Shown here: positions 55,801 through 63,597 of the stretch, piece by piece
How positions within the stretch are numbered: the stretch's first letter is position 1
How the letters are laid out: each line of letters starts with the position of its first letter
DNA from: Nostoc favosum CHAB5714
GTDB lineage: Bacteria; Cyanobacteriota; Cyanobacteriia; Cyanobacteriales; Nostocaceae
NCBI RefSeq assembly: GCF_020829495.1
Contig: NZ_JAIVFQ010000034.1
Coordinates: forward strand, 1 to 64,000
Direction: 5' to 3'
Length of the DNA: 64,000 nt
Made by a program: the position numbers and the translations under genes
The notes under the pieces: model-generated
Seen by the model: the letters and a program-made list of their open reading frames with translations, nothing else
Database searches by the model: none
Told to the model about the DNA's origin: nothing

Positions 55801-58744
55801 TGGGATTACTAAAAGCTCCTAAACGTGTTAATGCAAGATTAATATAAGCAATACATAAACGGTCTAAACATTCTCTTTTCTGTTGAGAAATCTGCTGATC
55901 AAATTCCAACGCCCCTGCACTAGCTTGAATTTGACCAGCTTCTACCAGAGATTGCCAAAGCTCTGATACTGTTAATTTGGGTTGGAAAATTGTTTGTACA
56001 GATGATAATTTTTGCGGTTCAATCCAATATCTTTGTCGCTCAAAGGGATATGTTGGCAAGGGAAGGCGATGTCGGCGCTCATGGGCATAAAATCCCGACC
56101 AATCTACCTTGACTCCTTCAAGCCACAGATGTCCTAATGTGTTGAGGATGAAAGCAACGTCAGACTGGCGATCGTATGCATAACGCAAGGAAGATAATAT
56201 TGCTTTGTTAGCATCACCAACATTATCTAAACATTGCATCGCCAAGCTGCTTAATGCTTGTCCTGGCCCTATCTCCAACAAAATAGGACTGTGTTGTGTC
56301 CACAACTGATTTATTCCATCGGCAAAACGCACGGCTTGGCATAGATGCTGTGTCCAGTAGCCGGGATTTGTGGCTTGCTCTGCTGTAATCCAAGTTCCGG
56401 TAACATTTGATAAATAAGGAATTTGTGGTGGTTTGAGATTGATAGTTTGCACCAGTGCGGTGAAAGAATCAGCGATCGCCTCCATCATGTAAGAATGAAA
56501 GGCATGAGAAGTCTGCAATTGCCGACAGGCTAACCCCTTAGCACTCAATTCACGTGCCAATTCCTCTACAGCCTGTGTAGTTCCAGCAAGCACACATTGA
56601 GATGATCCATTAACTGCTGACAAGGAAAGGTTTTCATTCAAGAAAGGTTGCACTTCTTCTTCTGTTAAGGGAACCGCTAGCATTGCTCCCCCTGGCAACT
56701 CTTGAATCATTTGCGCTCTTTTGGCAACAAGAGTAATCGCATCTTCTAGAGACAATACTCCAGCTATTGTTGCTGCGGTATATTCACCGATGCTGTAACC
56801 AATCATTGCTACTGGACGAATGCCCCAGGATATCCATAATTGAGCTAAAGCATACTCAATGGCAAACAGTGCTGGCTGAGTGAGATAGGTTTGATTTAAT
56901 TTTTGGGCGGCGGGATCTGGTGATTGGGAATCGCGACCAAGCATTTGGCGTAAATCGATACCCGATTTTTCTTTTGTTGCTTCTTGCTTGGCACAGGAAG
57001 GAGGATAAATAACTTCTTTGAGATTAAGACCCAACAGAGGTTGAAACAAGGAGCAACAGCGATCCAGATGTTCGCGGAAAGTTGGTTCAAATTGGTATAA
57101 TTCAGAACCCATATTTACATAATGAGTTCCCAAACCAGTGAACATAAAGGCTACTGGGCGCTCATTCATGTCCTGAGTGCTAGTGAGGACTCGTTTGGGA
57201 TTTTGGAAAGCTGCGATCGCATCTTGAGTATCTTGACAAACAACTGTCCGCCGATGGCTCAAACCATGTCGCCCGACTTGCAATGTATAAGCGACATCTG
57301 CAAGATTGAGTTCTGGGTGCTGTTGCAGGTGATTAACCAAATTTGTAGTCGCCGTCTCTAAAGCAGAGTCAGTTTTGGCAGAAACTACCAGCAATTGATA
57401 CTTTCTCCCCTGCTCCCCTGCTCCCCTGCTCCCCTGCTCCACTTCAGGCGCTTCTTCTAAAACAACATGAGCATTAGTCCCCCCAAGACCAAAAGAACTG
57501 ACTCCAGCGCGGCGTGGTGTCCCGTTTGTTTCCCATGCAGATAGTTGAGTATTAACGTAAAAAGGGCTGTTGGCAAAGTCTATTTCGGGATTGGGTTCTT
57601 CAAAATACAAGCTGGGTGGTATTTGTTGATGCTTTAAAGCCAAAGCTGTTTTAATTAAGCTCGTCACCCCAGCAGCAGTATTCAGATGGCTAACATTGGG
57701 TTTGACGGAACCGATCGCACAAAAACCCTTTTTACTAGTTCCGGCACGAAACACTTTATCTAGCGCTCGAATTTCGATTGGGTCGCCCAAGGCTGTACCA
57801 GTGCCATGAGTTTCAATGTAGGTAATGGTATCAGGATCAAAGGAGGCGATCGCTTGAGCTTGAGCAATGACTTCTGCTTGACCTGCAACACTTGGTGCTG
57901 TGTAGCTGACTTTCACTGCACCATCATTATTAATAGCTGAACCTTTAATTACCCCATAAATATAGTCGCCATCTGCTACAGCATCCTCTAATCTCTTCAA
58001 GACCACAATCCCCACGCCTCTGCCAAAAGGCCCGCCTTGGGCCTTAGCATCAAAGCTACGAGTGTGACCATCAGCAGAAGCGATTCCTCCAGTTTGATAG
58101 AAATAACCTTCTACTTGGGGAGTTTGGATAGCGATACCACCAGCCAGCGCCATATCGCACTGATAACTTAGCAGTCCTCGGCACGCCAGATGAACAGCTA
58201 CTAGGGAAGTAGAACAAGTTGTACCAACGCTAAGGCTTGGCCCTTTGAGATTCAACTTATAGGAAATTCGTGTACATAAAGTATCCTTATCATTGCCAAG
58301 AGCAATTTGCATTCTTAGCGATTTCAAAAGGTCAGGATGTGAAGCAAGATTGTTGAGCAAATAAGTACTGAGGTTAGCACCAGCATATACACCCGTTAGG
58401 TTGTTATCTGCTTTTGGGTCATAACCAGCATTTTCTAAAGCTTCCCATGCACACTCTAAAAAAATTCGCTGTTGAGGGTCAATAATTTCGGCTTCTCTAG
58501 GAGAGTAGCCAAAGAATGAAGCGTCAAACATCTCGATATCTTTTAGCACAAACCCTGCTTTCACATAGTTAGGGTCTTGCAAAGAAGCTGCATCTACGCC
58601 TTGTGCCATTAAATCTTCATCATTGAAGAGTGAAATAGACTCCACACCATCACACAAATTCTGCCAAAACTGAGCTACGCTTTTGGCTCCAGGAAACCGA
58701 CCTGCTGTACCAATGATAGCTATGCCTTTCAACCCATTATTCAT
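52874..58744 (-). CDS. PKS B: KS-AT-MT-(degenerate KR)-ACP
   Basis: 1956 residues. The KS has TTCSTSL, ETHGTG and KPNVSHLN (catalytic Cys and both His kept). The AT is the variant type shared with PKS D: FTGLGTHY, GYSIGEY (near 645), an insert with GIDLRQMLGR, and HAFH. A methyltransferase domain (about 1040-1300; LELGAGTGTGTAELLP near 1118) lies between AT and KR. The segment LLMNPIEDADGDGNMCNPFL suggests to me an O-methyltransferase-like subgroup, but a C-methyltransferase is possible. The KR is degenerate: TGGxGxxG reads TGGIEDIG, HAAG reads HTVK, and the catalytic Asn after the Tyr is Ser (YSAAS). I infer an unreduced keto or enol that the MT could methylate. The ACP serine is near 1890. 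The start overlaps PKS A by 4 bp. Confidence 0.92.
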   Translation of the reverse strand: MNNGLKGIAIIGTAGRFPGAKSVAQFWQNLCDGVESISLFNDEDLMAQGVDAASLQDPNYVKAGFVLKDIEMFDASFFGYSPREAEIIDPQQRIFLECAWEALENAGYDPKADNNLTGVYAGANLSTYLLNNLASHPDLLKSLRMQIALGNDKDTLCTRISYKLNLKGPSLSVGTTCSTSLVAVHLACRGLLSYQCDMALAGGIAIQTPQVEGYFYQTGGIASADGHTRSFDAKAQGGPFGRGVGIVVLKRLEDAVADGDYIYGVIKGSAINNDGAVKVSYTAPSVAGQAEVIAQAQAIASFDPDTITYIETHGTGTALGDPIEIRALDKVFRAGTSKKGFCAIGSVKPNVSHLNTAAGVTSLIKTALALKHQQIPPSLYFEEPNPEIDFANSPFYVNTQLSAWETNGTPRRAGVSSFGLGGTNAHVVLEEAPEVEQGSRGAGEQGRKYQLLVVSAKTDSALETATTNLVNHLQQHPELNLADVAYTLQVGRHGLSHRRTVVCQDTQDAIAAFQNPKRVLTSTQDMNERPVAFMFTGLGTHYVNMGSELYQFEPTFREHLDRCCSLFQPLLGLNLKEVIYPPSCAKQEATKEKSGIDLRQMLGRDSQSPDPAAQKLNQTYLTQPALFAIEYALAQLWISWGIRPVAMIGYSIGEYTAATIAGVLSLEDAITLVAKRAQMIQELPGGAMLAVPLTEEEVQPFLNENLSLSAVNGSSQCVLAGTTQAVEELARELSAKGLACRQLQTSHAFHSYMMEAIADSFTALVQTINLKPPQIPYLSNVTGTWITAEQATNPGYWTQHLCQAVRFADGINQLWTQHSPILLEIGPGQALSSLAMQCLDNVGDANKAILSSLRYAYDRQSDVAFILNTLGHLWLEGVKVDWSGFYAHERRHRLPLPTYPFERQRYWIEPQKLSSVQTIFQPKLTVSELWQSLVEAGQIQASAGALEFDQQISQQKRECLDRLCIAYINLALTRLGAFSNPNKKYSSEELFDQCQIISTYKELLSRWLEILVEQGQLNREQELFTNFIPISTDFVSELLVEVRAKWADTLQQIDLLQLYGENMVALLTGKKEPLEFHVSTLLKSGEFSVQQSPENKYYNSIMRVCLEQVLKALPPQVNLRILELGAGTGTGTAELLPILPSEKTNYTFTDVGGFFLNAAKKKFSDYPFIEYRLLDLERSLQEQGYSSHSFDVIVAFQVLHVAQNIGETLDRIRSLLAPGGLLLFWETTQPRLEFEFIDALLMNPIEDADGDGNMCNPFLSKEKWQQELKSHGFLQVTAFSEFAPFTDHIIVAQATTQTTREVPAAFTALLHEQKPDKTHEVSFGKKPNIADWFYIPSWKRSLPPQSNVKQAERWLVFVDDYGLGAQIVKRLELEGHEVITVKIGEQFSESSKEHLGRCTYTIDPQQRDDYNTLIHELHTQNFVPNRIIHLWSVTQSELVDFNTAQGFQSLLFLAQALGKQNFTDELQLAVISNNMQAVTGVENLCPEKATLLGLVKVIPQEYSNIKCRSIDVIIPLSENWQQEKFISKLLTELKANSSDSVIAYRGLERWIQTFESVQLDANIPETPKLKEKGVYLITGGIEDIGLVVAEHLAKTLQAKLLILEAEDFPNREEWEEWLKTHDEQDNISRKIQKVQELEKLGAEVSIKSIDVVNLAQMQSAIIQTEEQLGQLNGVFHTVKIPLEKLFTSIPEIDPKNWEQQFQQKRQKLLILEEALQSQKLDFCLLMSSLTSVLGGLGSVSYSAASLFIDTFAYQHNQKNPIPWMSINWDGWQFPTDKQQIFASTSLAEFAIQPQEGINALERILLGSQYHQIVVSTGNLQSRINQWIKLESLQEKNYVQQVNLSSRHSRPNLKNAYVAPSSDVESRLADIFQELLGIEPIGIHDNFFALGGDSLTGTVLISQVRKHFQVELPVRSLFEAPTVDELALVIEEILIEEIEQLSGNWERDKTLNVQLSN
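57405..57440 (-). repeat. 8-bp tandem repeat in the KS-AT linker of PKS B
   Basis: CTCCCCTG is repeated four times (57405-57436) followed by CTCC. It encodes EQGSRGAGEQG in the linker after the KS, a segment absent from the other PKS proteins here. Such CTCCCCTG arrays are common low-complexity repeats in cyanobacteria (general knowledge). The frame is kept open. Confidence 0.85.
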
Positions 58745-61700
58745 AATACTTTCCTTCTTTGCTTCATCAGCTGCATTTCTTCAGCGATCGCCGCTTCTTG
58801 CCTCTTGGCACGCTCTTGCGCTTGCTCAAAGATTGGTTGTTCATTTTGTGTTTGGCTAAGATATCCTGCCAAAGCATTGATAGTGGGATATTCAAATAAT
58901 TCCGATGTGGAAACGTTGCAATTAAAGGCAGCTTGCAGTCTGCTCCGCACCTGCACCATTAGGAGGGAATCACCCCCCAACTCAAAGAAGTTGTCGTAAA
59001 TACCTACTTGTTCTGTCCCAATAAGTTCTTGCCAAATAACAGCAATTCTTTGCTCGATTTCATTTTTGGGAGCAACATAAGGATTTTGTAAATTAGGTCG
59101 GGGATGGAGTAATAATGAATTGGCTTTTTGGCTAACTGTTTTTGTCTGAAACGATTCCAAATTAATCCATTGATTAATTCTAGTTTGTAATTCTCCAGTG
59201 GATACAACAATCTGATTACTTTGACTCCAATTCAAAATTCTTTGAAAAGCTTCTGTCCCCTCATTGAGTTTGATTGCCAAATCTGCTAAACCAGTGGCAA
59301 AGTATGATTCACTTTGTTTGTTTTCTTTTACAGTTTGCCAAGCATCCCAGTTTACACTTGTCCACGGTATTGCATTATTTTGGTTATGTCGGTGAACAAA
59401 AGCATCCATAAAAATATTAACAGCAGAGTAAGTAATAAATCCTAATCCTCCTAAAACTGAGGATAAAGAAGACAATAGTACACAAAAATCAATATTTTGA
59501 TTTTTTAGGACTTTTTCTAAAACAAACAGTCCGTACACTTTGGGCTGAAATTGATGTTTGCAATCAATCTGACTTGTTTGCTCAATAAATGAAAACGACT
59601 TCTCTTCAGTAATGCCAGCAGCGTGGATGACACCATTAAGCTTACCAAAAAGCGATTCACCTTGTGCGATCGCGTCTTCCATTTGCTCAATGCTGGCTAC
59701 ATTAGCACTGACTGCCAATACTTCAGCACCTAGCGCTTCCAGTTCTTGGATTTTCTGAATTTTTCTATTAATGTTATTGTGTTCATCATGAGTATTTAGC
59801 CATTGCTGCCACTCGTGTTTCGGAGGAATTTTTGAACGTCCTATCAAGAGGAGTTTAGCTTGTACTGTCTTTGCTAGATGCTCCGCTAAAGCAAGTCCAA
59901 TTCCTCCAAGTCCACCAGTTATTAGATAAACTCCTTTTTCTTTTAATCTTGGTGTCTCTACCTTAGTTTCATTTAATTGAATCGGCTCAAAAGTTTGCAC
60001 CCAACGATTACCACCACGGTAAGCAATCACTGAGTCAAAGGTAGGGTTTGTAAGTTCCTTCAATAGATAATTTGTCAGTTTTTCTTCTTGTAAACTTCCT
60101 TCTAAGGGAAGAATAATATCAATACTCCGACAGCGAATATTTGAATATTCTTGTGGAATGACCTTCACAGTACCGAGCAAAGTTGCCTTTTCTGGATAAA
60201 GGTTTTCTTCTCCAGTTACTGACTGCATATTATTAGAGATTACCGTGATTTGAAATTCATTTAAAATATTTAATTTATTTAATGCTTGTGCTATAAACAG
60301 CAGACTGTAGAATCCTTTTTCTTGAAATTTTTCAAGCTGTTCTAATTCTGATGTTATGTGATTTTGTGATGTAATGTTCCATAAATGAATAATCTTAGTT
60401 GGAAGTTTTTCTCGTGCAGACAATTCTCGAAACAAAGTATTATAGTCACTACGTTGTTGAGGATTGATCATGTATTTATTATCGTTCAGCTTGCTGAACT
60501 TAGACCCAATCTCCACACTAATTACGTCTTGATTGTGTATTTGCAGCTGTTGAACCAACTGAGAACTTAAGTTCAACTCATTAGTCAACACTAAAATACA
60601 AGATTTTTGAACTGCTAATTCTTTCTGTTCCAGTGGCGCTGGAGGTATGGATTGCTTCCATAAAGGTAAATAGAACCAGTCAGCAATATCTGGCTTTTTA
60701 CCAAGTGACGCAGGTTTAATACCATTCTGCTGTCGCTGTTTATAGTTTTCAATCCAGTAACGCTGGCGCTCGAAGGGATATGTCGGTAAGGGAAGACGAT
60801 GACGGCGCTCATGAGCATAAAATCCCGACCAATCCACATTTACTCCAGATAGCCAAAGCTTGCCTAATGTGTTCATTAAGAACGCTATATCTGAGTGTTT
60901 TTCTTGAGGATGTCGTAATGAAGATAATGCTATCGGTTCTGAATGCTTTTTGGCGAAGGTAGATAAAGTATGTCCAGGCCCAACCTCCAGCAGGATGCGA
61001 TTTGGCTCTTGCAGTAATGCAGAGATTCCTTCCGAAAATCGAACACAGGAGCGTAAATGTTTCGCCCAATAATTTGGATCTGTGGCTTGCTCTGCTGTAA
61101 TCCAGGTGCCTGTAACATTGGAAATAAAGGGAATTTTCGGGGAATTTAGTTTGACTTTACTAACTTCCTTCTGGAATGGCTCCAAGATAGTTTCCATCAT
61201 CGGAGAATGAAAAGCGTGGGAGGTATGCAAACGCCGACATTCTATCCCTTGAAGCTGGTTTTGCAATGCATCTATAGCATCATTAGTTCCCGATACTACA
61301 CACAAAGCTGGTGCATTACTAGCAGCTAAGGATAAATTTTCATTCAGTAAACCTCTAACTTCCGCTTCTGGCAGGGGGACAGAGAGCATCGCACCAGATG
61401 GAAGTTGTTGCATCAGTCGCCCACGAGCAGCTACCAGCTTTAAAGCATCTTCAACAGACATTATACTGGCTAAACAGGCAGCGACATATTCTCCGATGCT
61501 GTGCCCAATCATCGCTTGGGGAGAGATCCCCCACGACATCCACAATTGAGCCAAAGCGTATTCTATGACAAATAATGCAGGTTGAGTGATGTCAGTTTGT
61601 TGAAGTTTTTCTGCTGCGATTTTTGACTCAGACTCATTGGGATAAATTAGCGATCGCAAATCCAACCCCAAATCAGGTTGCAGCAATTGACAGCACAAAT

Positions 61701-63423
61701 CGACCTGTTCTTGAAAAATCGGCTCAGTCTGGTAAAGTTCTTTAGCCATATCCACATACTGAGCGCCCTGTCCAGGGAACATGAAGACAATGGGGCGATA
61801 CTCCTGCGGAGTCACTTCTCTACGAGAGGCTGCGCCAACGTGAACGCCATTTTCAACTGAGCGAGTCAAAACTCTTTGCGGATCTCGTAAGGCGCTGGTT
61901 GCATCCTCGATATTTTGGCACACCAGCACGCGACGATGATTAAATTCACCACGCCCCACTTGCAGGGTATGGGCAACATCCGCTAAGTTCACATTGGGAT
62001 GTAGCTGGAGATGATTAGCCAGATTTTCTGTTGCAGTTTCTAGAACCGAGTCAGTTTTGGCAGAAAGTACTAACAACTGCCAGGGGCGAGAAGGACTAGA
62101 CGGTTCCAGCACTGGCGCTTCTTCTAGAATGACATGAGCATTAGTCCCACCAATACCCAAAGAACTCACACCAGCACGCCGAGGGGTACTTCCCACTTTC
62201 CATTCTGTGAGGGTTGTATTCACATAAAAAGGGCTGTTCGCAAAATCGATTTGGGGATTGGGTTGCTCAAAATTTAAGCTGGGTGGTATCTGCTGATGTT
62301 TAAGGGCTAAAACTGTTTTAATCAATCCGGCAATCCCAGCAGCTGCATCTAGATGACCGATGTTTGTTTTAACTGAACCGACAGCACAGAAGCCTTTTTT
62401 GTTGGTATTGCTACGAAAGACTTGAGAGAGTGCGGCAATTTCAATGGGATCGCCTAAAGCTGTACCAGTGCCATGAGCTTCAATATAGTTGATTGTCTCA
62501 GGCTCAACTCCTGCCAGCATCATCGCTTCAGCAATCACCTCTGCTTGACCATTGACGCTAGGCGCTGTGTAGCCAACTTTACCAGAACCATCATTATTGA
62601 TAGCTGAACCTTTAATGACAGCATAGATGCAGTCACCATCTGCTAGAGCATCGCTCAATCGCTTCAGGACAATAATTCCTACACCATTACCAATAGTTGT
62701 TCCCTGCGCTTTAGCATCAAAAGCACGACAGTGACCATCAGGAGAGAGTGTTCCTCCTGGTTCGTACAGATAACCTGTTTTTTGGGGTACGTGGATAGAA
62801 ACCCCACCAGCCAAAGCCATATCACATTGATAATTCAACAAACTTTGACAAGCGAGTGTGGTTGCAACTAATGACGTGGAGCAAGCTGTTTGGACTGTAA
62901 TGCTTGGGCCTGTGAGATTTAATTTATAAGAAACACGAGTTGTGAGGAAATCTTTATCGTTCCCAATTACCGTTTGGTAGCATTGGGCTGAACCCAGGCG
63001 ATCGCGGTTTAAATCTAATGAATAATAGTTATTGAGGCTTGCACCAGCGTAAACTCCAATTCGACTTGTATACCTGGTAGAGTCGTAGCCAGCATTTTCC
63101 AACGCAACAGACGCACACTCTAAAAAAAGACGGTGTTGGGGGTCAGTAACTTGTGCTTCTTTAGGATTAAAACTAAAAAATGAAGCATCAAATAAATCGA
63201 CATCTTCTAATACAGCACTGGCTTTAACATAATTAGCATCGCTCAGAATTACAGGAGCTATGCCGTCTAAGATTATCTCTTCATCTGTGAAAACAGAAAT
63301 TGATTCGACACCATTTCGTAAATTTTGCCAAAATTCTTCAAGATTTTTTGCTCTTGGGAAACGCCCTGCCATCCCTACAATGGCTATTTCTTCGACTGAT
63401 TCGTATTCTTCTGCACTACCCAT
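58741..63423 (-). CDS. PKS A: KS-AT-KR-ACP
   Basis: A 1560-residue module, the first assembly-line enzyme in this window. The KS has TACSTSL, EAHGTG and KTNIGHLD, so it extends an acyl chain delivered by something upstream; no loading domain is present. The AT has FPGQGAQY, GHSIGEY and HAFH, consistent with malonyl-CoA. The KR is intact (TGGLGGIG near 1169, HAAG, TYSAVN near 1331), so a hydroxyl is expected. The ACP serine is near 1484 (GGDSLLMV). The basic tail (MKQRRKVL) precedes PKS B, which also begins with a KS and overlaps by 4 bp. The ATG at 63423 has no strong Shine-Dalgarno. The upstream gap of 174 bp could hold a promoter, but the TauD-type gene before it has the same orientation, so one operon is also possible. 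Confidence 0.93.
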   Translation of the reverse strand: MGSAEEYESVEEIAIVGMAGRFPRAKNLEEFWQNLRNGVESISVFTDEEIILDGIAPVILSDANYVKASAVLEDVDLFDASFFSFNPKEAQVTDPQHRLFLECASVALENAGYDSTRYTSRIGVYAGASLNNYYSLDLNRDRLGSAQCYQTVIGNDKDFLTTRVSYKLNLTGPSITVQTACSTSLVATTLACQSLLNYQCDMALAGGVSIHVPQKTGYLYEPGGTLSPDGHCRAFDAKAQGTTIGNGVGIIVLKRLSDALADGDCIYAVIKGSAINNDGSGKVGYTAPSVNGQAEVIAEAMMLAGVEPETINYIEAHGTGTALGDPIEIAALSQVFRSNTNKKGFCAVGSVKTNIGHLDAAAGIAGLIKTVLALKHQQIPPSLNFEQPNPQIDFANSPFYVNTTLTEWKVGSTPRRAGVSSLGIGGTNAHVILEEAPVLEPSSPSRPWQLLVLSAKTDSVLETATENLANHLQLHPNVNLADVAHTLQVGRGEFNHRRVLVCQNIEDATSALRDPQRVLTRSVENGVHVGAASRREVTPQEYRPIVFMFPGQGAQYVDMAKELYQTEPIFQEQVDLCCQLLQPDLGLDLRSLIYPNESESKIAAEKLQQTDITQPALFVIEYALAQLWMSWGISPQAMIGHSIGEYVAACLASIMSVEDALKLVAARGRLMQQLPSGAMLSVPLPEAEVRGLLNENLSLAASNAPALCVVSGTNDAIDALQNQLQGIECRRLHTSHAFHSPMMETILEPFQKEVSKVKLNSPKIPFISNVTGTWITAEQATDPNYWAKHLRSCVRFSEGISALLQEPNRILLEVGPGHTLSTFAKKHSEPIALSSLRHPQEKHSDIAFLMNTLGKLWLSGVNVDWSGFYAHERRHRLPLPTYPFERQRYWIENYKQRQQNGIKPASLGKKPDIADWFYLPLWKQSIPPAPLEQKELAVQKSCILVLTNELNLSSQLVQQLQIHNQDVISVEIGSKFSKLNDNKYMINPQQRSDYNTLFRELSAREKLPTKIIHLWNITSQNHITSELEQLEKFQEKGFYSLLFIAQALNKLNILNEFQITVISNNMQSVTGEENLYPEKATLLGTVKVIPQEYSNIRCRSIDIILPLEGSLQEEKLTNYLLKELTNPTFDSVIAYRGGNRWVQTFEPIQLNETKVETPRLKEKGVYLITGGLGGIGLALAEHLAKTVQAKLLLIGRSKIPPKHEWQQWLNTHDEHNNINRKIQKIQELEALGAEVLAVSANVASIEQMEDAIAQGESLFGKLNGVIHAAGITEEKSFSFIEQTSQIDCKHQFQPKVYGLFVLEKVLKNQNIDFCVLLSSLSSVLGGLGFITYSAVNIFMDAFVHRHNQNNAIPWTSVNWDAWQTVKENKQSESYFATGLADLAIKLNEGTEAFQRILNWSQSNQIVVSTGELQTRINQWINLESFQTKTVSQKANSLLLHPRPNLQNPYVAPKNEIEQRIAVIWQELIGTEQVGIYDNFFELGGDSLLMVQVRSRLQAAFNCNVSTSELFEYPTINALAGYLSQTQNEQPIFEQAQERAKRQEAAIAEEMQLMKQRRKVL

Positions 63424-63482
63424 TGTTTTTTTTTATCGGGTTCTTAAAATCAACTTTTTTTGGTTTAGTATGCTTTTTTATC

Positions 63483-63502
63483 TCTTTGGTTTTATCCAAA
63501 GA
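63483..63502. other. Small hairpin in the leader before PKS A
   Basis: TCTTTGG (63483-63489) pairs perfectly with CCAAAGA (63496-63502) in the 174-bp gap between the TauD-type gene and PKS A. On the minus strand no T-run follows, so it is not a standard terminator for the upstream gene. I see no other open frame or clear promoter in 63424-63597. Confidence 0.3.
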
Positions 63503-63597
63503 TTACTTTTTGAGTTATGGCATCAATACTAGACCTCTCCAGAAATAGGATATTGACCCTGACTATGTAAGGCTTCTATATTCTTTTTCGGAGATAT

